64,000 bases of DNA from Jeotgalibacillus marinus (GTDB lineage: Bacteria; Bacillota; Bacilli; Bacillales; Jeotgalibacillaceae), in the NCBI RefSeq assembly GCF_040801915.1, contig NZ_JBFMIA010000007.1, forward strand, positions 70,999 to 134,998, read 5' to 3'. Both the position numbers and the translations under genes were made by a program. A model generated the notes under the pieces. The model was not told the origin of the DNA and searched no databases. It saw only the letters and a list, made by a program, of their open reading frames with translations. Each line of letters starts with the position of its first letter. The first letter of the stretch is position 1. Below are positions 1-8,843 of this stretch, piece by piece.

Positions 1-418
1 TAACACCCCGCTCGATGATTCGAACGACGGCCCCTTCCCGTCGATCACCCGATGATTCCTCTGATACACGCACGAGAACAATATCTCCGTGCATTGCATT
101 TCCCGTTTCATTTGGTGGAATAAAGACATCATTCATATCCGAATCTTCAGGAATTAAGAACGCAAACCCTTTTGCGTGACCAGAAAGTTTACCGCGTACA
201 AGGTTCATTTTTTCCGGTAATCCATAGCGATTACTTCTCGTTCGCACGACATGTCCTTTTTCTTCAAGTAACACCAATGCTTTTACTAAATCTTTAAAGT
301 CATTTGAATCCTCTATTTTAAAAGATTCTTCTAGCTCTTGAATGGTTAAAGGTTTGTACACCTCATCCCTCATAAATAATAGCAGGTTATCCATTAACGT
401 TTTCATTTGTGCTTCCAT
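1..418 (-). CDS. rnr: Ribonuclease R, 5' part (runs off the left edge)
   Basis: This is the N-terminal 139 codons of RNase R, the processive 3'-5' exoribonuclease that degrades structured RNA and helps trans-translation. The start ATG at 418 follows a GGAGGG ribosome binding site. The visible protein has an N-terminal winged-helix-like segment (about residues 5-65, with LTIQELEESF) and then the start of the first cold-shock RNA-binding domain (KLSGHAKGFAFLIPE, then DVFIPP and AMHGDIVLVRV). The catalytic RNB domain lies beyond the window. Its neighbours, an esterase and secG, match the secG-yvaK-rnr order of B. subtilis, which supports the call. Confidence 0.93.
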   Translation of the reverse strand, partial: MEAQMKTLMDNLLLFMRDEVYKPLTIQELEESFKIEDSNDFKDLVKALVLLEEKGHVVRTRSNRYGLPEKMNLVRGKLSGHAKGFAFLIPEDSDMNDVFIPPNETGNAMHGDIVLVRVSEESSGDRREGAVVRIIERGV

Positions 419-457
419 TGACGTATTCCCTCCTCTACAACATTTTCAATTGTATTC

Positions 458-1210
458 TTATTTTTCAACAGTCCAGTCAAGCGAGTCTAAAAATCTCAAC
501 ACGTCCTGATGAAGCTGTTCTTTTTCTTTATCAAGCGTAATGACATGTCCAGATTCTTCATACCATTTCAACTTTTTTTGATCGGTTTCAACACCATCAT
601 AAATGATGTTCGCCGAGTCCGTGTTGATCATGTGATCGTGTCGTCCTTGTACAACAAACGTTGGCGTGTAAATCATATCAACTGAATCGCGCACGTCTCC
701 AATTAATTTTTGTAACGCCTGCAGTGTATTCATCGGCGTTTGGGCAAAATCCTTCATTTCTTTTTCGATTTGATCGTCATCTTTACCTTCGTATTTTTTA
801 AACTCACGTGCATATTCTAAAACGCCTTTGTACATGACTTCTTCGCTTTTTATGTACATTGGAGCACACATCGATACAATACCCTTCACAGGTACAGTGT
901 AACCCAATTTCAGTGAAAATACGCCTCCCATAGAAAGACCAGCCACTGCAATTTCTTCATAGCCCTGACTTTTTAAATGATCATAGCCTTTCATCACGTC
1001 TTTCCACCAATCCTTAGGACCCGTTTTAACAAGTTCTTCGGGTGGTACACCGTGTCCTTTGTAGTGAGGGGCATGAGATGTATAGCCATTCTTCTCTAAA
1101 AACCGACCGAGCATACGTACATCTGACGAATTCCCCGTGAAGCCGTGTAGGAGCAAAACCGCTCGCTTGCCACCTTCAAAGAAAAATGGCTTTGGTAAAT
1201 TTAATTTCAT
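458..1210 (-). CDS. est: Carboxylesterase of the Est30/YvaK type
   Basis: This is a cytoplasmic alpha/beta-hydrolase of about 250 residues that hydrolyses short-chain carboxylic esters. The sequence shows the oxyanion motif LLLHGFTG near residue 20, the nucleophile elbow GLSMGG with Ser93, and the likely triad partners Asp192 (GRHDHM) and His222 (SGHVI). The positions nearly match Est30 of Geobacillus (Ser94, Asp193, His223). The start ATG at 1210 has AGGAGTG ten bases upstream; a start 30 bases further upstream is open but has no such site. It lies between secG and rnr as in B. subtilis (yvaK). Confidence 0.93.
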   Translation of the reverse strand: MKLNLPKPFFFEGGKRAVLLLHGFTGNSSDVRMLGRFLEKNGYTSHAPHYKGHGVPPEELVKTGPKDWWKDVMKGYDHLKSQGYEEIAVAGLSMGGVFSLKLGYTVPVKGIVSMCAPMYIKSEEVMYKGVLEYAREFKKYEGKDDDQIEKEMKDFAQTPMNTLQALQKLIGDVRDSVDMIYTPTFVVQGRHDHMINTDSANIIYDGVETDQKKLKWYEESGHVITLDKEKEQLHQDVLRFLDSLDWTVEK

Positions 1211-1378
1211 CGTTCTATTCACTCCTGTATGTATAATCAAATGATATCTTAATCTTAGTAGACAGTAGGGTGGAATGCTATTTTTTGTTTGAAGGGTGAA
1301 GTTATTTACATTCGATTGTCGGTGGGGAGAGTGTTCTGCATTTTTGAAACATACTTCTACCGTTCAAGCTCAGTCAAC

Positions 1379-1409
1379 AAAAAAACCTGACCAATTTAGT
1401 TTGATCAGG
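1379..1409 (-). terminator. Intrinsic terminator after secG
   Basis: On the minus strand CCTGATC pairs with GGTCAGG across a 10-base loop and is followed by seven T residues. It sits 12 bases after the secG stop codon. Confidence 0.8.
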
Positions 1410-1420
1410 GCCTGTGTTTA

Positions 1421-1654
1421 TTATTTTACAACGAAAGCAACCGAAATAGTTAACACAAAAAACAACACCGAAAGTACGATTGTAATACGGCTCAACACTA
1501 GGTCTAGTCCTCGAGCTTTCTGTTTGCCAAACAATTGTTCAGCACCACCTGAGATCGCTCCTGAAAGACCAGCACTTTTACCGGATTGCAACAATACAAC
1601 CACAATCAACGAGATACATGTAATAACCAGCAAAACTGTTAATAAAGTTTCCAT
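1421..1654 (-). CDS. secG: Preprotein translocase subunit SecG
   Basis: SecG is a small auxiliary subunit of the SecYEG channel and aids SecA-driven export. The 77-residue product has two hydrophobic helices (LLTVLLVITCISLIVVVLL at the start and ITIVLSVLFFVLTISVAFVV at the end). Between them is the family loop GKSAGLSGAISGGAEQLFGK. The start ATG at 1654 follows GGAGGTGGG at ideal spacing; a start six codons earlier would lie on top of that site. The gene precedes est and rnr, the conserved Bacillus order. Confidence 0.95.
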   Translation of the reverse strand: METLLTVLLVITCISLIVVVLLQSGKSAGLSGAISGGAEQLFGKQKARGLDLVLSRITIVLSVLFFVLTISVAFVVK

Positions 1655-1672
1655 AAGTCCCACCTCCTGCAA

Positions 1673-2137
1673 CGAACATCACAATGAAGCAATTTTACCA
1701 TAGCCGCGTAGGTTAAACAATCTTTCTTTTTTGAAGACTAAAGCACGAGTTGTAGTGGAGAGGACGCGGGAAAATTAGATCGCTCATTCTGCGTTTATCG
1801 ATTAACCTTTTCAACCTCCATCATGCCCTCTCTAAAGTAAACACAAACACATGATTCAAAATAAAATAGTCCGGCTCATACACAATATATAAAGATCTAA
1901 ACTTTCCTCGACTCTGCGTACATCGTTGATCTTGGGAACACTTGTCAACTTAACGATATAGTTTATTCCTAACAAGGATAGAGAATTCATTCTAGGGTAA
2001 AAGTGCTCCCTTTAATACATCTTACCCTCGTTGTGCTGAAGTCAATCTTCTCCTTCAGGAATTCCACAGCAACGCCACTTCCTTCTAAGACTTCTGTACA
2101 ATTCATAGACTAACTTTAAACGATGTAAAGTTAAACA
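1673..2137. other. Intergenic stretch with no gene seen
   Basis: This stretch of roughly 465 bases, upstream of secG and downstream of the deacetylase gene, is AT-rich. I find no open frame with a ribosome binding site on either strand. A secG promoter is expected here but I could not pick one with confidence. Confidence 0.5.
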
Positions 2138-2139
2138 AA

Positions 2140-2177
2140 TTAAAAGAAAGTGTCTCTCTTTGATCGAAAGAACACTT
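2140..2177 (-). terminator. Intrinsic terminator after the deacetylase gene
   Basis: On the minus strand AAGTGT-CTTT pairs with AAAG-ACACTT, followed by TCTTTTAATTT. It is about 75 bases after the stop of the LysM/deacetylase gene. Confidence 0.7.
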
Positions 2178-2250
2178 CCCTTTTACCACCGTTTTTTCTT
2201 TTAATCTATCTTTCATTCACAAAACCATTCCAAAAACAAGTAAAAAAATC

Positions 2251-3000
2251 TCATGCAGTTGGAAACTGTAGTGGAGGCAAATCCTCAGTAAGTCTTCTAA
2301 ATTCATACCCACTTGAGATTAAAGAATCCAATAATAAAGGTAAATATTGAGTTGTATATAAATAGTCATGCATTAAAACAACAGCATTTGAAGTAGGATC
2401 AAGTGCCTCTAATTGCTCAATCGTATGATTGACATACCTTTCATCTTGATATCTCCAATCTTCGGTATCGACATTCCAATCCCACATTTTATATCCTCTT
2501 TCGGCTACAGCCTGCTTATATTCATCTGTCATACCAGGAGAGCTTCCGTAAGGGGTTCGAATTAAATACGATGTAACACCTGTAATCTCACGTAATGTTT
2601 CTTGAGCCTGATCCATCTCACCAAGAACAGACTCTTTCGAGGCATAAAACACTTCATTATCGTGAGTGACCCCATGAAGACCTACCGAATGACCTTCCGC
2701 CACCATCCTTCTTACTAAATCTGGGTAACTTCTCATATTTCCATCAAGCATAAAAAAAGTCGCTTTTATGTTATGATTTCTAAATTTTTCTAGTAACAAT
2801 AACATAAGCTCTGTACTAATTCCACCAGGACCGTCATCAACTGTTAAATAAACAACTTTTTTCACAATGATCATCATACCGGGCGAAAGAACATTCGGAT
2901 TTGTAATTTGAGGGTTCATATTGATTAGCTCTTGTAATGTGAGACCGAACCTTTGGGCAATCGCCCATAATGTATCACCTGGAACAACTGTATAATACAT
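2251..3000 (-). CDS. Polysaccharide deacetylase with N-terminal LysM domain
   Basis: The protein combines a LysM peptidoglycan-binding domain (residues 1-46, YYTVVPGDTLWAIAQRFGLT) with a NodB-type deacetylase domain, so it likely removes acetyl groups from cell-wall glycan. Visible NodB motifs are TVDDGPG (Asp55/Asp56, usually TFDDGP), the metal ligands HGVTH (His109, His113), RTPYG (residues 148-152) and a C-terminal LMHDY. No signal peptide or transmembrane segment precedes the LysM domain, which is odd for a wall enzyme and suggests release on lysis or a spore location (inference). The start ATG at 3000 follows AAAGGAGG; the ten codons further upstream would span that site. Confidence 0.85.
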   Translation of the reverse strand: MYYTVVPGDTLWAIAQRFGLTLQELINMNPQITNPNVLSPGMMIIVKKVVYLTVDDGPGGISTELMLLLLEKFRNHNIKATFFMLDGNMRSYPDLVRRMVAEGHSVGLHGVTHDNEVFYASKESVLGEMDQAQETLREITGVTSYLIRTPYGSSPGMTDEYKQAVAERGYKMWDWNVDTEDWRYQDERYVNHTIEQLEALDPTSNAVVLMHDYLYTTQYLPLLLDSLISSGYEFRRLTEDLPPLQFPTA

Positions 3001-3145
3001 ACTCTTGAACCTCCTTTTTATCCTATTCATATGAATAGGATAAAAAGATGATGATCAATTTCGTAAGACTCAAATTAAACTGCTCTTTGATCCAAACCGT
3101 TTATTAGTATTTTTTAACGATCAAACATGTCCACTACACTCAAAA

Positions 3146-3174
3146 TTGTCAAACTAATATAATCGTAATAAAAT
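3146..3174 (+). promoter_or_regulatory. SigA-like promoter of the ABC exporter, with inverted repeat just downstream
   Basis: TTGTCA and TAAAAT are 17 bases apart and point at the ABC transporter operon. At 3186-3205 TTGAC and GTCAA form an inverted repeat ten bases apart, placed where a repressor could bind between the promoter and the start codon. The repressor is unknown. Confidence 0.5.
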
Positions 3175-3220
3175 AGAGCTAATAATTGACTGACAATTAT
3201 GTCAAAAGAGGTGAAGACTG

Positions 3221-4177
3221 ATGGGCGGAACCATCCATGTTGAAAATGTTATAAAGACATTTAAGGGGAATGTACAAGCTGTGAAAGGAGTATCGTTTGA
3301 TATAGGAGATGGGGAGTTTTTTGCTTTTTTAGGTCCAAATGGTGCAGGGAAATCAACCACTGTCCAAATGCTTACTACACTGATCAAACCGACTTCAGGA
3401 CAGCTTACGGTAGCTGGATTTGATGTCCGCAAAGATCCTGAGAAAGTACGACTAGAAATCGGTGTTGCCCTTCAGGAAACAGGAATTGATCCTGATTTAA
3501 AAGGAATTGAGTTGCTTGAATTTCAAGCACGTTTATTCGGATTTTCTAAAAAGAGTGCACGGATCCGCGCTGAAGAACTGCTAGAATTAGTTGGACTTAC
3601 GGAGGACGCTGATCGATTGAGTGGAAAATACTCTGGTGGTATGAGAAGAAGACTTGATCTAGCGATGACACTTGTTCACCAACCAAAAATACTTTTTCTA
3701 GATGAACCGACAACTGGACTTGATCCATCAAACCGTCAAACAATTTGGAAGGAAATTAAACGGCTTAATAAAGAAGAAGGAACAACTATTTTCCTGACTA
3801 CACAATATTTAGAGGAGGCTGACCAGTTAGCTGATCGCATTTCGATTATCAATAAAGGAGAAATTGTTGCCACTGGAACGACTAATGAATTAAAACGCAC
3901 ATTCGGTTTTGATGCAATTTTCCTCCAATTTGAAACAGAGGAACAAGCTCAAAAAGCTCACTATGCCACAAATCATTTAGGTCGCAATGTAGAACTCGTG
4001 AAAAATGAGCTGACCATATTCGCTGAAAATGGGACGACACTATTGGTTGAACTGATCCGTTTATTAGGTGATCAACAGCTTTATCCAACGACTCTTAACG
4101 TACAGCCACCTTCACTTGATGATGTGTTCATCCAAGTAACGAAAGAACAAGAAAAGGAAGGTGTCGCATATGAATGA
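3221..4177 (+). CDS. ABC transporter ATP-binding protein, DrrA type
   Basis: This is the ATPase half of an efflux-type ABC exporter of the daunorubicin-resistance (DrrA) group. Walker A is GPNGAGKS (residues 38-45), the signature is YSGGMRRRLDL (SGG at 138-140), and Walker B is ILFLDEP (157-163). It is followed by the H-loop-like region TTQYLEEADQLADRI, in which Gln replaces the usual His, as is common in DrrA proteins. The C-terminal extension of about 90 residues is typical of this group. GAGGTGAAG precedes the ATG. The stop overlaps the start of the permease gene, so the two are translationally coupled. The substrate cannot be read from sequence. Confidence 0.92.
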   Translation: MGGTIHVENVIKTFKGNVQAVKGVSFDIGDGEFFAFLGPNGAGKSTTVQMLTTLIKPTSGQLTVAGFDVRKDPEKVRLEIGVALQETGIDPDLKGIELLEFQARLFGFSKKSARIRAEELLELVGLTEDADRLSGKYSGGMRRRLDLAMTLVHQPKILFLDEPTTGLDPSNRQTIWKEIKRLNKEEGTTIFLTTQYLEEADQLADRISIINKGEIVATGTTNELKRTFGFDAIFLQFETEEQAQKAHYATNHLGRNVELVKNELTIFAENGTTLLVELIRLLGDQQLYPTTLNVQPPSLDDVFIQVTKEQEKEGVAYE

Positions 4178-4961
4178 TCAAAAGGGATCTTTTGTTGGAG
4201 ATACAGTCGTCATGACCAAAAGAAGTCTTATCACCATTTTGCGAAATCCTTTGATTTTCATTCCAAACCTTGCGATCAGTATGTTTTTTTTGTTTGTATA
4301 TGAAGCTGGACTTAGTGGTATTGCCAATCTTCCAGCATTTGAAGGGGCAAATTATTTAGCTTTTATTTTACCTGTTTCCATTGTTTCTGCTGCCATTGGT
4401 GGAGCAGGTGGAGCCGGGCAAGCACTCGTTAAGGATTTGGATAATGGATTTTTTTCTCGTATTCTTTTAACACCCACTTCTCGGTTGGCTATCGTGTTAG
4501 GTCCCATTATTGCTGGGATGATTCAGCTCGTTGTTCAAGCCGCGTTGATCATCGCTGTCGGTTTTTTGTTGGGTCTTGAAGTGGCTGGTGGAACACTCGG
4601 CGTCTTTATCGTCCTATTGCTCACACTTGGTTGGGGATTAGCATTTGCAGGTTATTCAGTTGGCATTGCATTGCGAGCAAAAAATGCACAATCTGCTCAA
4701 GCCGGAACGTTTATTTTCTTTCCCTTAATTTTTCTCAGTACAACATTTGTACCTTATGAACTAATTGAAGCACAATGGCTAAAGGTTGCGGCAACTCTTA
4801 ACCCTGTCACCTACTTATTCGAAGCCATGCGTACCATCCTTATCGACGGTTTTGGTGAACCATGGCCCATCATCCTCGGTTTCATTGTAATTGGAGGTCT
4901 ATGTGTCATCACAATCACATTCTCTGCCATTTCTGCAAAGCGAGCAGTGAGTACTGATTAA
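4170..4961 (+). CDS. ABC-2 type transporter permease, DrrB type
   Basis: This is the membrane half of the exporter encoded with the upstream ATPase. The 263-residue protein has about six hydrophobic segments, beginning with NPLIFIPNLAISMFFLFVYE, and carries the ABC-2 family stretch LNPVTYLFEAMRTIL near the C terminus. The start ATG at 4170 overlaps the ATPase gene by eight bases and has AAGGAAGGTG upstream; an in-frame GTG nine bases earlier sits too close to that site. A strong hairpin terminator follows. The likely job is export of a drug, lipid or peptide, but the substrate is unknown. Confidence 0.9.
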   Translation: MNDQKGSFVGDTVVMTKRSLITILRNPLIFIPNLAISMFFLFVYEAGLSGIANLPAFEGANYLAFILPVSIVSAAIGGAGGAGQALVKDLDNGFFSRILLTPTSRLAIVLGPIIAGMIQLVVQAALIIAVGFLLGLEVAGGTLGVFIVLLLTLGWGLAFAGYSVGIALRAKNAQSAQAGTFIFFPLIFLSTTFVPYELIEAQWLKVAATLNPVTYLFEAMRTILIDGFGEPWPIILGFIVIGGLCVITITFSAISAKRAVSTD

Positions 4962-4994
4962 CACTTTCCGCTGACTGAGCCCTTTAGCGAACGA

Positions 4995-5032
4995 AAAAAC
5001 ACCGCTCCCTCATTCAGGTCGCGGTGTTTTTG
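4995..5032. terminator. Bidirectional terminator between the ABC exporter and eno
   Basis: AAAACACCGC pairs with GCGGTGTTTT, flanked by A and T runs, so it can stop transcription from both the plus-strand exporter and the minus-strand glycolytic operon. Confidence 0.85.
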
Positions 5033-5064
5033 GTGTTTGCTGAGCACGGGCCAAGCAAACGGTG

Positions 5065-6357
5065 TTAGCGTAGGTTATAAAATGTTTTAGCACCTAGGTA
5101 CTCAGCTGTTTCAGCAAGTTGATCTTCGATGCGAAGAAGCTGGTTGTATTTAGCTACACGGTCTGTACGTGATGGTGCACCTGTTTTGATTTGACCAGCG
5201 TTTGTTGCAACTGCGATGTCAGCGATTGTTGCGTCTTCTGTTTCACCAGAACGGTGAGAGATTACAGCTGTGTATCCTGCACGCTTCGCCATTTCGATTG
5301 CATCAAATGTTTCAGTCAATGTACCGATTTGGTTTACTTTGATTAGGATTGAGTTACCGATTCCTTGCTCAATTCCTTGAGAAAGTTTTGTTGTGTTTGT
5401 TACGAACAAGTCATCACCAACAAGTTGTACACGGTCACCAAGACGTTCTGTTAAAAGCTTGAAGCCATCCCAGTCGTTTTCGTCAAGACCGTCTTCAATT
5501 GATACGATAGGGTACTTGTCAGACATTTCAGCGTACCAGTCAACCATTTCAGCCGATGTTTTCACAACGCCTTCGCCTGATAAGTGGTAATTGCCGTCTT
5601 CTTTGTTGTAAATTTCAGAAGCAGCTACGTCCATTGCAAGAAGAACTTCTTCTCCTGGTTTGTAGCCAGCTTTTTCGATTGCTTCGATGATTGTTGAAAG
5701 TGCTTCTTCGTTTGAACCAAGGTTTGGAGCAAATCCACCTTCATCGCCTACTGCTGTGTTAAGACCTTTACCTTGAAGAACTGATTTAAGTGCATGGAAG
5801 ATTTCTGCGCCCATGCGTAAGCCTTCACGGAATGATTCAGCGCCGACAGGCATAACCATGAATTCTTGAATATCAACATTGTTATCAGCGTGCTCGCCAC
5901 CGTTTACGATGTTCATCATTGGAACCGGTAGTTGCTTCGAGTTGAATCCACCAAGATATTGATAAAGTGGCAGGTCAAGATAATCAGCAGCTGCATGCGC
6001 AACAGCCATTGATACGCCTAGAATAGCGTTAGCGCCTAGTTTACCTTTGTTGTCAGTGCCATCAAGTGTGATCATAGCTTTGTCTACTGACACTTGATCA
6101 AGTACTGAATAGCTATCGATTAATTCAGGAGCGATCACGCTGTTCACGTTATCGACTGCTTTAAGAACGCCTTTACCTAAATAACGTCCTTTGTCTCCGT
6201 CGCGTAGTTCAACTGCTTCGTGCTCACCAGTTGACGCGCCCGATGGAACAAGTGCACGGCCAAATGCGCCGCTTTCTGTGTAAACTTCCACTTCTATTGT
6301 TGGATTGCCGCGTGAATCAAGGATTTCGCGTGCATAAACATCTGTAATAAATGGCAT
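5065..6357 (-). CDS. eno: Enolase
   Basis: Enolase converts 2-phosphoglycerate to phosphoenolpyruvate in glycolysis and is part of the RNA degradosome-like complex in Bacillus. The 430-residue product is the usual length. It opens with the conserved ITDVYAREILDSRGNPT, and has SGASTGEHEAVELRD, the metal-ligand region SIEDGLDENDWDG, LIKVNQIGTLTET with the catalytic lysine, and SHRSGETEDATIAD. It is the last gene of the cggR-gapA-pgk-tpiA-gpmI-eno operon, 23 bases after gpmI, with a bidirectional terminator behind it. An AAAGGAGA site precedes the start. Confidence 0.98.
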   Translation of the reverse strand: MPFITDVYAREILDSRGNPTIEVEVYTESGAFGRALVPSGASTGEHEAVELRDGDKGRYLGKGVLKAVDNVNSVIAPELIDSYSVLDQVSVDKAMITLDGTDNKGKLGANAILGVSMAVAHAAADYLDLPLYQYLGGFNSKQLPVPMMNIVNGGEHADNNVDIQEFMVMPVGAESFREGLRMGAEIFHALKSVLQGKGLNTAVGDEGGFAPNLGSNEEALSTIIEAIEKAGYKPGEEVLLAMDVAASEIYNKEDGNYHLSGEGVVKTSAEMVDWYAEMSDKYPIVSIEDGLDENDWDGFKLLTERLGDRVQLVGDDLFVTNTTKLSQGIEQGIGNSILIKVNQIGTLTETFDAIEMAKRAGYTAVISHRSGETEDATIADIAVATNAGQIKTGAPSRTDRVAKYNQLLRIEDQLAETAEYLGAKTFYNLR

Positions 6358-6380
6358 GTAAGTAGTCTCCTTTTAAATGA

Positions 6381-7913
6381 TTATTTTTTAATAAGTGAAG
6401 CGCCCGTCATTTCTTTAGGCTGTTTAACATGTAATAAATCAAGCATCGTTGGTGCTAAATCAGCGAGAGCTCCTCCATCACGAAGGGTAACGCCATCCTT
6501 TGTCACGATCACAGGCACGGGATTTGTCGTGTGAGCGGTCATTGGATTACCTTGTGTTGTAGTGACTTCATCGGAATTGCCGTGGTCCGCTGTAATAATC
6601 GCGTAGCCACCTTTTTCATGAATTAAATCTACAATTTTGCCTAAGCACTCATCCACCGTTTCAATCGCTTTGATTGTCGGCTCGAGCATGCCACTATGAC
6701 CAACCATGTCAGGGTTCGCAAAATTAAGCAAAATCGCATCAAAACGATCGTGTTCAATTTCGTGAAGCAACGTGTCCGTTACTTCATACGCACTCATTTC
6801 AGGCTGAAGATCATAGGTAGCTACTTTTGGTGACTCAATTAAAAGCCGTTCTTCACCAGGGAATTTCGCCTCGCGTCCACCGCTCATAAAGAACGTCACG
6901 TGTGGGTACTTTTCTGTTTCTGCAATGCGAAGCTGAGTCAACCCATTGGCAGAAAGCACTTCCCCAACTGTATTTTTCAAGTCCGTACTTTTAAATGCAA
7001 CATCTGCATCAACTTTGACACTGTAATGCGTAAATGTAACTAATTGTACACCCATTGGCTTGTTCTGACCGAGGTCAAAGTTATCAAAAGTAGGATCTGA
7101 AAAAGCAGTTGACAGTTGAATCGCACGGTCTGGTCGGAAGTTAAAGAAAATGACAGAATCATGATCTTGAATTCGACCAACTGGCTCACCATTTTTTTCG
7201 ATAACAAACGGTACCACAAATTCATCGTGTATATCGTTTTCATAAGATGCGTTAACACCTTCTAAAGCAGAGGAATGGGCCGGACCACTACCATCTACCA
7301 TAACGCGATACGTTTTTTCTACACGCTCCCAACGGTTGTCACGGTCCATCGCATAATAGCGCCCTGAGATTGACGCAAATTCGCCTACACCGAGTTCATC
7401 CATTTGAGCTTCTGTGTTTTTGATGTACTCCAAAGCTGTTGTTGGGCCAACATCTCGTCCATCTAAAAAGCCGTGCACATATACTTTCGTCAAGCCATGT
7501 TCTTTAGCCAATTTTAAAAGCGCAATAAGATGATTGTAATGACTATGAACACCACCGTCTGAAAGTAGTCCCATAATATGCAATGCTGTGTTTTGACGCT
7601 TCGCATTGTCAATCGCTCGAAGAAATTCCGGGATAGTAAAAAAATCTCCTTCACGAATGGCAATGTTAATGCGTGTTAAATTTTGATACACAGGACGCCC
7701 TGCACCAATGTTCAAATGACCAACTTCTGAGTTACCCATTTGCCCATCCGGAAGACCCACTGCTTCACCACTTGCAAGCAACGAGTTGTGTGGATAGTTC
7801 GTCCAATAGCGATCAAAATTAGGTTTATTTGCTTGAGCAACGGCATTCCCTTGAACTTCATCACGAAGGGCGAACCCGTCGAGAATAATTAAGGCAACAG
7901 GTGCTTTACTCAT
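6381..7913 (-). CDS. gpmI: 2,3-bisphosphoglycerate-independent phosphoglycerate mutase
   Basis: This enzyme interconverts 3- and 2-phosphoglycerate using two manganese ions and a phosphoserine intermediate. The 510-residue protein starts SKAPVALIILDGFAL with metal ligand Asp12. The nucleophile Ser62 lies in MGNSEVGHLNIGAG, and the C-terminal metal site is ITADHGNSDE. The start ATG at 7913 has GGAGG nine bases upstream and overlaps the 3' end of tpiA; an in-frame GTG two codons earlier is too close to the site. The overlap ties its translation to tpiA. Confidence 0.97.
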   Translation of the reverse strand: MSKAPVALIILDGFALRDEVQGNAVAQANKPNFDRYWTNYPHNSLLASGEAVGLPDGQMGNSEVGHLNIGAGRPVYQNLTRINIAIREGDFFTIPEFLRAIDNAKRQNTALHIMGLLSDGGVHSHYNHLIALLKLAKEHGLTKVYVHGFLDGRDVGPTTALEYIKNTEAQMDELGVGEFASISGRYYAMDRDNRWERVEKTYRVMVDGSGPAHSSALEGVNASYENDIHDEFVVPFVIEKNGEPVGRIQDHDSVIFFNFRPDRAIQLSTAFSDPTFDNFDLGQNKPMGVQLVTFTHYSVKVDADVAFKSTDLKNTVGEVLSANGLTQLRIAETEKYPHVTFFMSGGREAKFPGEERLLIESPKVATYDLQPEMSAYEVTDTLLHEIEHDRFDAILLNFANPDMVGHSGMLEPTIKAIETVDECLGKIVDLIHEKGGYAIITADHGNSDEVTTTQGNPMTAHTTNPVPVIVTKDGVTLRDGGALADLAPTMLDLLHVKQPKEMTGASLIKK

Positions 7914-8667
7914 TTGCACCAGCCTCCAACAATTGAAGGAATGACTCCACTTCTAAGCTTGCACCACCAACTAGTGCCCCGTCAATATCACTTTGGGCCA
8001 TATATTCTTTAATGTTGGCTGGTTTCACGCTACCACCGTACTGAATGCGTACAGCATCCGCTACATTCTGTGAAAATTGACCTGCAACAACAGAGCGTAC
8101 ATGTGCACAGACTTCATTTGCATCTTGAGAAGTTGATGATTTACCCGTTCCAATTGCCCAAATTGGTTCATAAGCAATGACCGTTTGTTTTGCTTGATCA
8201 TCTGACAATCCACTAAGAGCTGCTTTTACTTGTCCTTCAACAAAATCTTTTGTTTCGTTGTTTTCACGTTGCTCTAGCGTTTCACCTACACATACGATTG
8301 GCACCAAACCGTGGTTAAATGCTGCGTGTGTTTTTTTATTCACTGCTTCATCCGTTTCGTTAAATAATTCACGGCGCTCTGAGTGACCTAAAATAACATA
8401 GTCAACACCTAGATCGTTAAGTGCAACAGGGCTTACTTCGCCAGTAAATGCACCATTATCTTCAAAGTGCATTGTTTGAGCACCGATTGAAACGTCTGAA
8501 TCAGCCGATAAGTTTACAAGACTTTCTAAAAATAAAGATGGAGAACAAATCACAGATTCGATCTTTTCTTTCGATGGTACTTTTGAAGCAACTTCTTCAG
8601 TAAATGCTCTCGCCTCTGAAGCTGTTTTATTCATTTTCCAGTTACCAGCAATAATTGGTTTACGCAT
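7906..8667 (-). CDS. tpiA: Triosephosphate isomerase
   Basis: This enzyme interconverts dihydroxyacetone phosphate and glyceraldehyde 3-phosphate. The 253-residue barrel protein has all family signatures: GNWKMNK with the catalytic lysine near residue 11, VILGHSERR with the catalytic histidine, AYEPIWAIGTGK with the catalytic glutamate, and the phosphate-binding IQYGGSVKPAN and GALVGGASL. AAAGGATG precedes the start. It overlaps gpmI by eight bases. A 176-base gap with no evident terminator separates it from pgk, so the genes can be one transcript. Confidence 0.98.
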   Translation of the reverse strand: MRKPIIAGNWKMNKTASEARAFTEEVASKVPSKEKIESVICSPSLFLESLVNLSADSDVSIGAQTMHFEDNGAFTGEVSPVALNDLGVDYVILGHSERRELFNETDEAVNKKTHAAFNHGLVPIVCVGETLEQRENNETKDFVEGQVKAALSGLSDDQAKQTVIAYEPIWAIGTGKSSTSQDANEVCAHVRSVVAGQFSQNVADAVRIQYGGSVKPANIKEYMAQSDIDGALVGGASLEVESFLQLLEAGANE

Positions 8668-8843
8668 GTTCTACATCCTTTCTTGATCATGTAGTAAAAT
8701 GATCGACAAGATTAAAATTGGATTCGAGGGTTTTTAAACTACTCATCACCCTGAATAAATGGTCGCCCAAACCAACTTCGGGTTCTCCCCCAAATTGCAT
8801 GTGGAATAAAACCATGATTGTAAAGAATTTCTCAACAATCTAC

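Noticed and set aside
1296..1703. Plus-strand frame of 135 codons over secG
   Set aside because: It is the complement of secG and its terminator, has no ribosome binding site, and its translation is unlike any protein family.
2150..2350. Plus-strand frame of 66 codons
   Set aside because: It overlaps the deacetylase terminator and 3' end in antisense, and has no ribosome binding site.
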